Source: Flavobacterium gelatinilyticum (GTDB lineage Bacteria; Bacteroidota; Bacteroidia; Flavobacteriales; Flavobacteriaceae). Taken from it: 64,000 nt of DNA. Under the pieces are notes generated by a model. It saw nothing but the letters and a program-made list of their open reading frames with translations. It had not been told where the DNA came from and did not search any database. Positions 8,479 through 17,065 of the stretch are shown one piece after another. A program made the position numbers and the translations under genes. The first letter of the stretch is position 1; the number at the start of each line of letters is the position of its first letter. Where the stretch lies: NCBI RefSeq assembly GCF_027111295.1, contig NZ_CP114287.1, positions 5,642,001 through 5,706,000 on the forward strand. Reading direction: 5' to 3'.

Positions 8479-10080
8479 ATGGAAAATATCACAGTAATTA
8501 TTATGTTACTTTTTGGCGTTGCTTTTTTAAGTTTAATCAGCAAAAGATATAATTTTCCAATACCTATTGTACTCGTAATGTGCGGGGTTATTATTAGTGT
8601 TATTCCGGGGCTTCCGGTTATTGCCCTTAGTCCGGAGATTGTATTTATTATATTTCTGCCGCCGCTTTTATATCATGCCGCGTGGCATACCAGCTGGTCT
8701 GATTTTAAGCAGACAATCCGTCCGATTACTTTAGCGGCAGTTGGTTTGGTTTTTTTTACAACCGGACTTGTTGCTGTAGCAGCGCACTGGCTTATTGATG
8801 ATATTTCCTGGCCTTTGGCTTTTTTACTGGGGGCTATTGTTTCGCCTCCTGATGCCGTTTCTGCTACGGCGATTACAAAAGGTTTAGGTCTTCACCCAAG
8901 ATTAATTGCTATTCTGGAAGGGGAGAGTCTGGTAAACGATGCGAGCGGTCTTGTTGCCTACAAATATGCGCTTACAGCAATTACTGCCGGAAATTTTGTT
9001 TTATGGCAGGCGGGACTCAACTTTGTTCTAATGTCGGTTTTGGGTATTGCAATTGGTCTTGCAGTTGGTTTTATAATGAACTTTATTCATAGAAGATTTG
9101 TCTGCGATGATATTATCGAAGTAACCCTTACGTTATTGACTCCTTTTGCGTCTTACCTGATAGCGGAGCACTTTGAAGGTTCTGGAGTTTTGGCTGTTGT
9201 CGCTACCGGACTTTTCCTGGCGGCAAGATCAGGAACGATTTTTTCTCATGAAAGCCGAATTATGACCAATACCATTTGGGATGTTTTAAGTAATATCTTA
9301 AACGGTTTGATTTTTATTTTAATAGGATTACAGCTTAGGCAGATTATTAACGGAATCAGCAATTACTCCGGAACTTCTTTATTTATCTGGGGTGCAGTAA
9401 TTAGTATTGTGGTAATTGTGGTTCGTTTTTTATGGGTAATTCCGGCAGCTTTGATTCCAAGAATGATCAGTAAAAGAATCCGCAATAAAGAAGAATTTGA
9501 TATTCGTAATATGATTATTTTCGGATGGTCGGGAATGCGTGGCGTGGTTTCTATGGCTGCAGCCCTGGCACTTCCGTTAATGCTTAATGAAAAAGAAGAA
9601 TTTCCACTTCGTAATTTAATTATTTATCTGGTTTTCTGCGTGATTCTCTCGACTTTGGTTATTCAGGGGCTTTCGCTTCCGTGGCTGATTAAAAAACTAA
9701 AAATAGAGCGTTATTCGATTATTGCCGAAGAATACAGCGTGCGAAATATGATTGTTTCTGAAACCATTGCGCATATCGAGGATAATTTTTCTTTACTTGA
9801 TGATGATTTGCTGCACAACATAAAAAGTAAATATGAAGTCAAATTTAACCGTTTGCAGAAAACGGAACTTCCGGCTAATTTTTTCGGAAACGGAAAAGTT
9901 CTGGGAGGCGAGGTTTTTAATGAATTTACCAAACTGCAGATTGATCTTTTGAATATTGAAAGAAACAAACTGGAAGTAATGCATAAATCGGGTTCTGTCA
10001 ATGAGGAAATCTTTCGCAAAATAGAAAAAGAACTCGACCTTGAAGAAACCCGACTTTGGATGGAAATGTATGAAGAATAA
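8479..10080 (+). CDS. Na+/H+ antiporter, CPA1 (NhaP-like) family
   Basis: A 533-residue inner-membrane exchanger that expels Na+ (or K+) in return for protons. About twelve hydrophobic segments fill residues 1-410. The conserved ion-site motifs are visible: 'SPPDAVSATAI' (equivalent of the PTDPVA box, near residue 122) and 'EGESLVNDASG' (near 150), the latter carrying the conserved acidic residue. A cytosolic tail of about 120 residues, rich in charged helices ('RKIEKELDLEETRLWMEMYEE'), follows; such tails usually regulate activity by pH. The gene converges on an SDR gene with only 3 bases between the stop codons and no terminator in the gap. Ion specificity cannot be read from the sequence. 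Confidence 0.9.
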   Translation: MENITVIIMLLFGVAFLSLISKRYNFPIPIVLVMCGVIISVIPGLPVIALSPEIVFIIFLPPLLYHAAWHTSWSDFKQTIRPITLAAVGLVFFTTGLVAVAAHWLIDDISWPLAFLLGAIVSPPDAVSATAITKGLGLHPRLIAILEGESLVNDASGLVAYKYALTAITAGNFVLWQAGLNFVLMSVLGIAIGLAVGFIMNFIHRRFVCDDIIEVTLTLLTPFASYLIAEHFEGSGVLAVVATGLFLAARSGTIFSHESRIMTNTIWDVLSNILNGLIFILIGLQLRQIINGISNYSGTSLFIWGAVISIVVIVVRFLWVIPAALIPRMISKRIRNKEEFDIRNMIIFGWSGMRGVVSMAAALALPLMLNEKEEFPLRNLIIYLVFCVILSTLVIQGLSLPWLIKKLKIERYSIIAEEYSVRNMIVSETIAHIEDNFSLLDDDLLHNIKSKYEVKFNRLQKTELPANFFGNGKVLGGEVFNEFTKLQIDLLNIERNKLEVMHKSGSVNEEIFRKIEKELDLEETRLWMEMYEE

Positions 10081-10083
10081 CGT

Positions 10084-10842
10084 TTAAATAATTTGTAAGT
10101 GCGGTCTGACCTGCATGCTTACAATATCACAGCGTTTAGGCTGTGAGAGACAGAATAATACGCTCATGGCAATATCTTCTGCTTCGAGCATTTCCATTTT
10201 TTCGATTTTTTCTTCCTGAACTTCTTTTGGATCCGGCTGCATGTCGCTGGTTACGGCACCGGGTTCAACATGAGAGACTTTAATGCCCAGCGGATTAATT
10301 TCTTTACGAAGCGCCGTGCTGAAACCGCGAATGGCTGTTTTGGTGGCTACATAAATAACACCGGTTTTTTCCTTCACTTCGGCACTCATCGAACCAATGT
10401 TTACAATATGTCCGGATTTTTGTTCTTTCATTCGGTTAACGGCTTCTTTTGCAAAAGCAATATATCCCAGAATGTTGGTTTCGAGAATGTATTTCCAGTC
10501 GTCATAATCGCCTTCGATAATACCTCGGGCAGGCAGTGCGGCATTATTGATTACTATATCAATACCGCCCAGCAGACTGTCGACTTTATCCCAAACGAGG
10601 TCAATATCTTTTTTGCTGGTAATATCGGCTGTAACACCGTAAATTTCTCCGGATGATGATTTGGTTTTGATATCTTCCATAGCATGGTTAAAATCATTTT
10701 CATCTCTTCCAAAGATAATTACACGGCCGCCAAGCGAAACCAGTAATTCTGCAATAGCTTTCCCGATTCCGGTAGTACCGCCGGTTACTACAATGCGTTT
10801 TTGATTGATATATTGATTAAAGTAATTTGCTAAATTTTCCAT
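10084..10842 (-). CDS. Short-chain dehydrogenase/reductase (classical SDR)
   Basis: A 252-residue NAD(P)-dependent oxidoreductase with a Rossmann fold. The nucleotide-binding motif 'VTGGTTGIGKAIAELL' lies at about residues 20-35, 'NNAALP' near 97-102, the catalytic Ser in 'NIGSMS' and the catalytic pair in 'YVATK' (Tyr-x-x-x-Lys) near 165-169. The residue following the second beta strand ('IIFGRDENDF', Arg) hints at NADP preference. Substrate unknown. It stands upstream of nothing obvious and shares its direction with the Rieske oxidoreductase 148 bases away, from which it may be transcribed separately. Closest in general character to the YdfG-like/serine-type SDRs often called general stress oxidoreductases. 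Confidence 0.9.
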   Translation of the reverse strand: MENLANYFNQYINQKRIVVTGGTTGIGKAIAELLVSLGGRVIIFGRDENDFNHAMEDIKTKSSSGEIYGVTADITSKKDIDLVWDKVDSLLGGIDIVINNAALPARGIIEGDYDDWKYILETNILGYIAFAKEAVNRMKEQKSGHIVNIGSMSAEVKEKTGVIYVATKTAIRGFSTALRKEINPLGIKVSHVEPGAVTSDMQPDPKEVQEEKIEKMEMLEAEDIAMSVLFCLSQPKRCDIVSMQVRPHLQII

Positions 10843-10989
10843 ATTTCTGTCTTTAATAATGATTATTTGATTTGTTGGGTTTAATTGTTACAATTCATAG
10901 AAATATCTCCAAACAGCTATACGAGTTGTAAAAATCAAAAGGACGTTTTACTTTTTTAAGTGTTCAATTTTTCTCAAAAAACGACCTGA

Positions 10990-12570
10990 TTATTTAATAT
11001 CTAATTTGCTGAGATCTGATTTTGCAGGTCCGTTAAGTATGGTGCCGTCCGAAGCAAATCGTGATCCGTGGCAGGGACAGTCAAAGGACTTTTCATCTGG
11101 ATTCCATTGTACAATACAGCCTAAATGCGGGCATACGGCCGAAAATGCCTTTAAAGTGTTGTCATAATCCCTGTAAACAGCAATTTTTCGTAATCCCGAA
11201 GAGAGAATTCCCCCGTTTCCCGGTTCTAAATCGGCAGTATTATTTAAGTCAGCTGCAGTAATCCAGTCCAGATATTGCGAAGCCATGTTTCCGGCTTCTT
11301 TCATAAAATCGCCAAGGGCTTTAAAAGTAATTCGGGACGGATCATATAAGTCTTCCCATTTATTTTTATTTCCCTGAATGATATCACTTATGATCATAGC
11401 GCCAATTGTGGCGTGTGTCATTCCGTTTCCGGAATCTCCCGTAATAATGTATATATTGTCATCGCCCGGGTTTTTTCCCATAAATCCTAGTGAATCTACG
11501 GGTTCCATTACCTGACCGGACCATCTATAGCTGATTTCATCCAGCAGCGGAAAATGTCTTCGGGTCCAGATTTCGAGTCTTTCATAACGTTCTGTTTCCG
11601 AAATCCCCTCTTCATCGGCCTGACCGGTTTTATGATCTTCTCCGCCCGAAATCAGGAGATCGTATTCATCATCAAAACTTTCAAGACGAACATAATGATA
11701 CGGCTGCGAAACCCATTTCGATTCCATATCACCTGTGTCCCACCATAGGGCGTGAGGCAGGCTTCCTTTCGGAATTTTCCCTGCAATAACATACGTTCTG
11801 TATGCGTGTTGTTTGGTGTGCATGGTTACCACGTCATTAATAGGTGTATTAGTTGCAGCGACAATATGACGGGCTTTAAAATTGAAACCATTAACCGAAG
11901 CTCCTTCTTTCGTTATGTTTTCGGCATGTGCTTCAGTATATATGGTTCCGCCGAGAGCGGTAACGGCTTCGGCTAGTCCTTTTAAGTAATGAAGAATATG
12001 AAACTGCGCCTGATTTTTAAACACAATACAGCGCTGGTTTTCGGTTCCGGCAAGAGACGGAATATGATTTAGCAGTAAAGTATCCAGTCCGGCATTTTGC
12101 GTGGCTTCGTATTCTTTATCCAGATTTTTTTCTTTATCAGATGGGTGCAGGAATAAATACCCGTTTACTCTTTTAAAATCGCAGTTAATCTCTAATTCGT
12201 TTACAATGCTTTCGATTTCATTAATTGCCGCGGTGTGGCTGTCGGCTGCAAGTTTGGCTTTTTCTTTTCCAAATATATTTTCAAGGTAATAATATCTGTC
12301 ATCCAGTGCACAGGTTAAATGCGCTGTTGTTCTTCCTGTTTCACCGCTTCCTATAAAACCGTCTTCAACAAGAACAACTTTTCTTCCGGCTCTTAAAAGT
12401 TTATAAGCTGTTGTAAGACCTGCAATACCGCCGCCTATGATAAGCACATCGGTACTGACATCCTGAGAGGGCTGATCGAACGAAATAATATCAGTCGAAT
12501 CAATCCAAAAAGAAACATTATCTCCGGATGTTATGCTTCCTTCGTTTAAATTGTGATTTGAATTTTCCAT
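10990..12570 (-). CDS. FAD-dependent oxidoreductase with C-terminal Rieske [2Fe-2S] domain
   Basis: A 526-residue soluble enzyme that fuses two redox modules. Residues 40-400 are a DAO-type flavoprotein: 'VLIIGGGIAGLTTAYKLL' binds the FAD ADP moiety, and 'GDSGNGMTHATIGAM' near residue 390 is the second FAD contact. Residues 430-526 are a Rieske domain with 'CPHLGC' and 'CPCHGSRF', the Cys-x-His / Cys-x-x-His cluster ligands. No signal peptide is present, so it acts in the cytosol. Proteins with this architecture occur widely, but their substrate is not established. It is transcribed divergently from a small lipoprotein gene. The neighbouring SDR, antiporter and lipoproteins suggest a stress-related group, which is inference. 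Confidence 0.88.
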   Translation of the reverse strand: MENSNHNLNEGSITSGDNVSFWIDSTDIISFDQPSQDVSTDVLIIGGGIAGLTTAYKLLRAGRKVVLVEDGFIGSGETGRTTAHLTCALDDRYYYLENIFGKEKAKLAADSHTAAINEIESIVNELEINCDFKRVNGYLFLHPSDKEKNLDKEYEATQNAGLDTLLLNHIPSLAGTENQRCIVFKNQAQFHILHYLKGLAEAVTALGGTIYTEAHAENITKEGASVNGFNFKARHIVAATNTPINDVVTMHTKQHAYRTYVIAGKIPKGSLPHALWWDTGDMESKWVSQPYHYVRLESFDDEYDLLISGGEDHKTGQADEEGISETERYERLEIWTRRHFPLLDEISYRWSGQVMEPVDSLGFMGKNPGDDNIYIITGDSGNGMTHATIGAMIISDIIQGNKNKWEDLYDPSRITFKALGDFMKEAGNMASQYLDWITAADLNNTADLEPGNGGILSSGLRKIAVYRDYDNTLKAFSAVCPHLGCIVQWNPDEKSFDCPCHGSRFASDGTILNGPAKSDLSKLDIK

Positions 12571-12597
12571 GACTTTCTTTTTTAAAAGAGCTTATCT

Positions 12598-12605
12598 CAA
12601 AGCTA
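12598..12605 (-). promoter_or_regulatory. -7 element of the Rieske oxidoreductase
   Basis: TAGCTTTG on the minus strand fits TANNTTTG, 28 bases upstream of the ATG. No -33 TTTG lies at the standard spacing. Confidence 0.45.
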
Positions 12606-12759
12606 GCAGCAACTCAATAGAAATGCCTTACAATTTATTTTAAGGATCTTACAGGATTGCCAGTCAGGTTTTATGTAAGAATTAAAACGAATGCTATAAA
12701 CAGAACTCATTTATTAATAGTTACTTAGCAGTTCTTGTACAAACCAAAAAATATGTATT

Positions 12760-13119
12760 ATGAAAAGAGTATTCAGATTTAAAATTATAATTCTTTTAGT
12801 TGCTGCAATGGGATTGTTCTCCTGTAAAAAAGCAGATGGTTACAGCGATCAAATAGAAACCAATATTGAACCTGTTGACAGCACCGAAGCGGTACAAGAT
12901 ACAACCGCAAGTACAAAACCCACAGATGCAAACAGTACAACCGCTCCGAGTTCGCAAGAGACGGGAACATCTGGTAATGATGCATCAGAAAGCAGTCAGG
13001 GTACGGGAATAGGTCCCGGAGAGAGTCCGGAAGATGCTTCTACTTATACGGGTTCTTCGGGCATGCAGAAAGACAGTATTAAACCTGAAGTAAAGGCTTC
13101 AAAAAAGAAAAAGCAATAA
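12760..13119 (+). CDS. Small Ser/Thr/Asp-rich lipoprotein
   Basis: A 119-residue protein of unknown function. Residues 1-21 form a lipoprotein signal peptide and C22 is the lipidated cysteine ('GLFSC|KK'). The rest is low-complexity and acidic (runs of S, T, D, E, P and G), with a Lys-rich end ('SKKKKQ'), so it is probably unstructured and sits on a membrane face. It resembles the 69-residue lipoprotein at 15718: same cysteine position, same 'SCKK' start, same D/T-rich body. The two are likely related and flank the 727-residue protein gene. The two lysines after the cysteine argue against the acidic surface-export signal used by flavobacterial lipoproteins. Confidence 0.75.
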   Translation: MKRVFRFKIIILLVAAMGLFSCKKADGYSDQIETNIEPVDSTEAVQDTTASTKPTDANSTTAPSSQETGTSGNDASESSQGTGIGPGESPEDASTYTGSSGMQKDSIKPEVKASKKKKQ

Positions 13120-13140
13120 GTTGATTAAGACAAATAAAAG

Positions 13141-13182
13141 ATGTCAGTCATTTTACAATTGATATGACTGACACCTTTTTAT
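13141..13182 (+). terminator. Bidirectional terminator
   Basis: GTCAGTCAT (13143-13151) pairs with ATGACTGAC (13164-13172), followed by a long T-run on the plus strand; the opposite strand also has a T-rich tail. It serves the converging lipoprotein and 727-aa protein genes. Confidence 0.8.
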
Positions 13183-13200
13183 ATTTTTTTTTAACGTTTT

Positions 13201-15384
13201 TTACCAGCTTATTTTAATTTTTCCGTGCCCTTTAGGTTTATACTGATCCATTTTTGCATTTGCACTATAGGGTTTCAAAATTTCTTTGTTTTGTTCGATC
13301 TGTAATGAAGTTTTAGTATTCTTCTGCCATATAATATTCAGGCTGCAGGACAGGTCTTCATGTCCGTCAAATGTAAGATATGCGTTTTTTTCTCTTCTTG
13401 TAAAACTGGCCGTTGGATAGTCAGTAAATATCATAAAATCGTCATTTATTTTAATGTATTGTCTTGATACAATGGCAAACGCTGCGCCGGCTCCGTACAC
13501 CTCCTGTCCAACTTGTCCGCTTTTGTCGTAACCGGTATATAAATCTTCAAGAGGCACCCAGAGGTCAGTTTGGATTTCTCCCGTTTTAACATATTCAGAA
13601 AGCATTTGTTTTGGCAGCAGTTCGGGAAAATAATAGGGTATTCGGTTTACTGCATACTTTATAAATTCAGGAATCAGAATTCGGAGTCCGGGAAGTATAT
13701 CTATATCTTTTGCCTGAATAATATATTCGTTAAGCGCAGTATAGACTTCCATTTCTTCATATGCCGCTGTATAAGGAGCATCATTTAATGGAAAAATAGA
13801 AAAGAAGTTTTTGTAGTTTTTTCCAAAACCATATTGACAATCCCAAAGCTGTATATTTTTGAACAAGCCAGAAAGACACATATAACTTGTTTCCAGATAA
13901 ATCTTTTTGTTTGTTATTTTATACAATTCCAGAAGGGCATTAGCAGAAAAAGCAGTATTATTAGCCTGATAAAAACTATCAAAACCACATTGGGTTAAAT
14001 GACTGGCGGCTTTTTCGGCTTCATTTAAATATTTTTTCTCTTTAGTAATATGATAAACCAAAAGCATCAAAAGGGCATAAGCACCAGGAACATCTTTTTC
14101 GCCTCCCATTCCGGGCATGGTTTCTTCTTTTATAATTTCAAAAGTTTCTACGTTATAAAATACAGGCCATTCATACTTAAAATGATGCGCAGCTTTAATT
14201 ACAAAATCAACTGAATCCAAAACCAGTTTTTCGGCATTTTTATTGCCCCAAACGGCCAGCCTTGCAAGATTAATAAGCGGATGATGAAGATACCAGGAAT
14301 CCATTGTGGTTTCTTTTTTCTGTTCTTCGGATTCGTCTAATTTATCATGAAGTGCCGGAAGCCAGCGGGTAATACTATTTATTTTTGAATCGTAAAAACT
14401 GGCTAATCCTTTATTTAAATCTTCAGAAACTGTATACGTTTCAGATTTCCATCTTTCATATTCTTTTAAAGGAGCCAGAACAGCAAGCTGCACCATACTT
14501 TCGGCAGGTGTTTCGTAATCGCACAAATAGGCATTGAGGTAAGGAATGCCGTTTGTCTGTGTCCAGCAGCCTTTATTGTTTTCTAAATCGGTTATCGTTT
14601 TTTCGGCAATTTCTGTCCAGTCGTGATACTCTGTTTCCGGTTTCTGTATGAGTTTATATATCAGGGCGAGACTTTCGAGATAATCTTTACAGAGTTTCGA
14701 AGGATCATCATTTGTTTCGTCTCCCGGTAAAACGTAAGCATCGGAAATAATAAATTTTCTGCCAGCCGGAAGCGCATCTTCAATTGTTACCGGAAGCTGA
14801 AAACCAATCTCAGGCCAGGTTCCGTTTACCGTATCGCCCAGCGTGGTATGGGTCGCTTCGCAGTAAGCTGAAACAGAGCTGAGGTTTTGAAAATAAAATA
14901 AGGTTGATTTTTTAGGTTTTGTAACACTTGCGTATAAAATTCCTGATCGCGTGCCGACCTGACTGACATGAATTTTTCCGGCTGTATTTTCAATTTTCCC
15001 GTTTTGTGTTAAAGGCAGTATATCACGGGGCCAAAACGGAATCATAAGGGGTAATCGGGCTGTAAATAATGTTTTATAGTGAAACAAATGCGAATTGGGT
15101 TCCGGAAAATCTACTAGAATTTCGTATTCACCTAATTCAGTTGTAAGCTTGATGTTGATTTCGTTTTCTGACTGGTTTATGGCATATATTTCAAAAAAAC
15201 TGTTTAAGGCATATGCGGCCCGAAAAGCCATTCGCTCTTTTTTTGTACCATTGGCCACAATCCATAACGAATCCCTGCAATTATAAAGTTCAAATGTATA
15301 ACCTGCTTTGGTAATTGTAACTATTGCATTACTGGTATCAATGTCGGTTTGAGCAGTTGAAGCCCATGGGGTTGTTGTATTCAT
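13201..15384 (-). CDS. Uncharacterised 727-aa protein, possibly six-hairpin (alpha/alpha toroid) type
   Basis: I do not recognise this protein with certainty. It has no signal peptide or membrane segment, so it is predicted cytosolic. Residues 1-230 look like a beta-rich domain. Residues 240-620 are helical, with a repeated hairpin-like pattern containing aromatic and acidic residues ('SWYLHHPLINLARLAVWG', 'DVPGAYALLMLLVYHITKEKKYLNEAEKAASHL', 'NNTAFSANALLELYKITNKKIYLETSYMC'). This resembles (alpha/alpha)6 toroid glycosidases and lyases, though no catalytic motif can be assigned. Residues 630-727 return to beta strands. The N-terminal beta plus toroid plus C-terminal beta layout fits polysaccharide lyases, but a cytosolic location would be odd for one. 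It is flanked by two related small lipoprotein genes. Confidence 0.7.
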   Translation of the reverse strand: MNTTTPWASTAQTDIDTSNAIVTITKAGYTFELYNCRDSLWIVANGTKKERMAFRAAYALNSFFEIYAINQSENEINIKLTTELGEYEILVDFPEPNSHLFHYKTLFTARLPLMIPFWPRDILPLTQNGKIENTAGKIHVSQVGTRSGILYASVTKPKKSTLFYFQNLSSVSAYCEATHTTLGDTVNGTWPEIGFQLPVTIEDALPAGRKFIISDAYVLPGDETNDDPSKLCKDYLESLALIYKLIQKPETEYHDWTEIAEKTITDLENNKGCWTQTNGIPYLNAYLCDYETPAESMVQLAVLAPLKEYERWKSETYTVSEDLNKGLASFYDSKINSITRWLPALHDKLDESEEQKKETTMDSWYLHHPLINLARLAVWGNKNAEKLVLDSVDFVIKAAHHFKYEWPVFYNVETFEIIKEETMPGMGGEKDVPGAYALLMLLVYHITKEKKYLNEAEKAASHLTQCGFDSFYQANNTAFSANALLELYKITNKKIYLETSYMCLSGLFKNIQLWDCQYGFGKNYKNFFSIFPLNDAPYTAAYEEMEVYTALNEYIIQAKDIDILPGLRILIPEFIKYAVNRIPYYFPELLPKQMLSEYVKTGEIQTDLWVPLEDLYTGYDKSGQVGQEVYGAGAAFAIVSRQYIKINDDFMIFTDYPTASFTRREKNAYLTFDGHEDLSCSLNIIWQKNTKTSLQIEQNKEILKPYSANAKMDQYKPKGHGKIKISW

Positions 15385-15717
15385 ATTTCTTTATTATGTT
15401 CTTCAAAACCCAGAAATATTTGTCCTGCCAGACAGCCGAAAAATAAAACTTAAAAGCAGATGCCTAAACTGTTATTTCGGAGGAATGTTTTCATTTTGGT
15501 TTCCTTTTACTCAAAGTTCAAAAAATCACAACGAAAAATCTTATAAGATTAAGCCGAGGATTTACACTTTTTGCATTGATTTACAGTTTTTTAGAAAAAT
15601 GATGCAGATTTATTTGATTCATATAACAGATACTGAAAATTATGTAACTATATTGTCAGTCAGTATTTTAATTTTATAATAATCAGATTATGAATTATAA
15701 ATTAAAAAAATAATATT
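15385..15717. other. Intergenic region before the second small lipoprotein
   Basis: AT-rich. A 64-codon frame at 15485-15679 lacks a signal or family features and is probably chance. I see no convincing promoter box. Confidence 0.4.
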
Positions 15718-15927
15718 ATGAAAACGCTTTTAAAAACCAAAATTGCACTGTTGATTCTATTGGCAGGACTGGCATTTTCGTGTAAGAAAAATGAAACCAC
15801 AACAACAGATTCTTACGAAAATGACAGTATTCAGAATACTGTAGATACAATAGGACCAGAAGTAGATACTACTACAATAGATACTGTTGGCGGTCCTGTG
15901 AGATCAGTAGATACTATTACAAAATAA
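15718..15927 (+). CDS. Very small Asp/Thr-rich lipoprotein
   Basis: A 69-residue protein. The signal peptide ends at 'LAFSC|KK', which makes C22 the lipidated residue. The mature part of 48 residues is almost entirely D, T, E, N, V and S, with recurring 'DTxxxDT' spacing ('VDTIGPEVDTTTIDTVGG'). It parallels the lipoprotein at 12760, including the C22 position and the following KK. No function is known to me; such short acidic lipoproteins are common in Flavobacterium. A terminator follows 30 bases later, so it is a single-gene unit. Confidence 0.75.
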   Translation: MKTLLKTKIALLILLAGLAFSCKKNETTTTDSYENDSIQNTVDTIGPEVDTTTIDTVGGPVRSVDTITK

Positions 15928-15957
15928 AGAAGAGAATAGTTTTAAATATTTTTAAAG

Positions 15958-15996
15958 ACCTGTATGGATGAAATTCTATGCAGGTTTTTTTTATTT
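15958..15996 (+). terminator. Terminator of the small lipoprotein gene
   Basis: ACCTGTATGGA (15958-15968) pairs with TCTATGCAGGT (15975-15985), using two G-U pairs, and runs into eight T. Confidence 0.85.
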
Positions 15997-16366
15997 CTTT
16001 GAAAAGCAGAATGACATAAAAACTACGGTTATAAATAAACTGCCAATTTTTTATTGTAACTTTAAAACAGCAAATTTTTTAAACCGCAAAACCCCAAAAT
16101 TGCGTATATGTAAATAAGAACGCTTAACATCGTTAAGATTAATAGTATTAAAGCTATATTAAAATTGATTTTAAGCGCGTAAGATTAGTACTAATATAGT
16201 TTTTTTAATTAAAATTAAATGATGTTTTTTTGTTGTTTTCTGAATAAACCTCTTCTATAAATGCCTTTTTAAGAAATATTAAGAGAAATCTTAATGATAT
16301 TTGCCGATAACTTAAATTTACATAGCTTTGTTTTTTCACAATTAATCCGCTTTTAGTTTTTTTATT
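15997..16366. other. Intergenic region before the ECF sigma gene
   Basis: AT-rich, with no ORF seen. Its only recognisable content is the sigma-factor promoter at 16300-16330. Confidence 0.5.
16300..16330 (+). promoter_or_regulatory. Promoter of the ECF sigma gene (exact consensus)
   Basis: TTTG (16300-16303), exactly 19 bases, then TAGCTTTG (16323-16330), a perfect match to the Bacteroidota housekeeping consensus. The leader would be about 30 bases. It implies basal transcription of the sigma/anti-sigma pair by the main sigma factor. Confidence 0.85.
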
Positions 16367-16930
16367 TTGGAAATAAATATTGTTTTAGAAGAACTCCAAA
16401 AACAAAATAAAACTGTTTATAAAAATGTCTTTGATCGTTTTTATAAAGAGCTGGTTATCTATGCCAATAATTTTTTGTTTGATCAGCAGGCCAGTGAAGA
16501 TGTAGTACAGGACGTTTTTATCTCACTTTGGGAAAACGCACAGACTATCGATATTAAAACATCATTAAAAGCCTATTTGTTTGCGATGGTCCGCAACAGA
16601 TGTCTCAACTATCTTAAATCTATAAAAATTACCGACGACTTAAACCTGATTGATCTAAATTCCATGATTATTTTAGATGAAGATCTGGATTTAATTTCTG
16701 AAGAAGAAAAAAGCATTGTCTACAATCATATCTTAAAAGTGATTGATACTTTTCCCGTAAGCATGCAGGAAGTTTTTAAACTTAAGTTTATAGAAAACTT
16801 CAGTTATAATGAAATTGCAGACGAGTTGAATATCTCTGTAAATACAGTAAAAACCCAGCTTCAGAGAGCCAAAACAAAGATCAGCCAGTCATTGGTTGTT
16901 ATTCTGGCGTTATTTTCGATCCGCCCGTAA
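16367..16930 (+). CDS. ECF RNA polymerase sigma factor (FecI-like)
   Basis: A 187-residue sigma-70 family extracytoplasmic-function factor. Region 2 spans about residues 25-90 ('ASEDVVQDVFISLWEN' is region 2.2 to 2.3). Region 4 spans about 125-180 and ends in the helix-turn-helix 'FSYNEIADELNISVNTVKTQLQRAK'. The start is a TTG at 16367; no ATG exists before residue 80, and the TTG places the protein at normal ECF length, with the promoter 37 bases upstream. The next gene encodes its FecR-type anti-sigma factor, and then a SusC receptor with an STN domain. This is the standard outer-membrane-to-cytosol signalling chain: ligand at SusC, FecR, sigma release, transcription of susCD. Confidence 0.92.
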   Translation: MEINIVLEELQKQNKTVYKNVFDRFYKELVIYANNFLFDQQASEDVVQDVFISLWENAQTIDIKTSLKAYLFAMVRNRCLNYLKSIKITDDLNLIDLNSMIILDEDLDLISEEEKSIVYNHILKVIDTFPVSMQEVFKLKFIENFSYNEIADELNISVNTVKTQLQRAKTKISQSLVVILALFSIRP

Positions 16931-17065
16931 GAAATTTATTCTGCTTTATAGAAAATTTAATTTTTTCTTCGTTTTTTCTTAAACTTTTGTCACCCATTTA
17001 TAGAATTCGGTTGTCTTAGTTATAAATTACCATCAAGTAATTGTTAATTTAAAAGAATTCTCAAA

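Noticed and set aside
15485..15679. 64-codon frame after the 727-aa protein gene
   Set aside because: No signal, motif or supporting context; probably chance.
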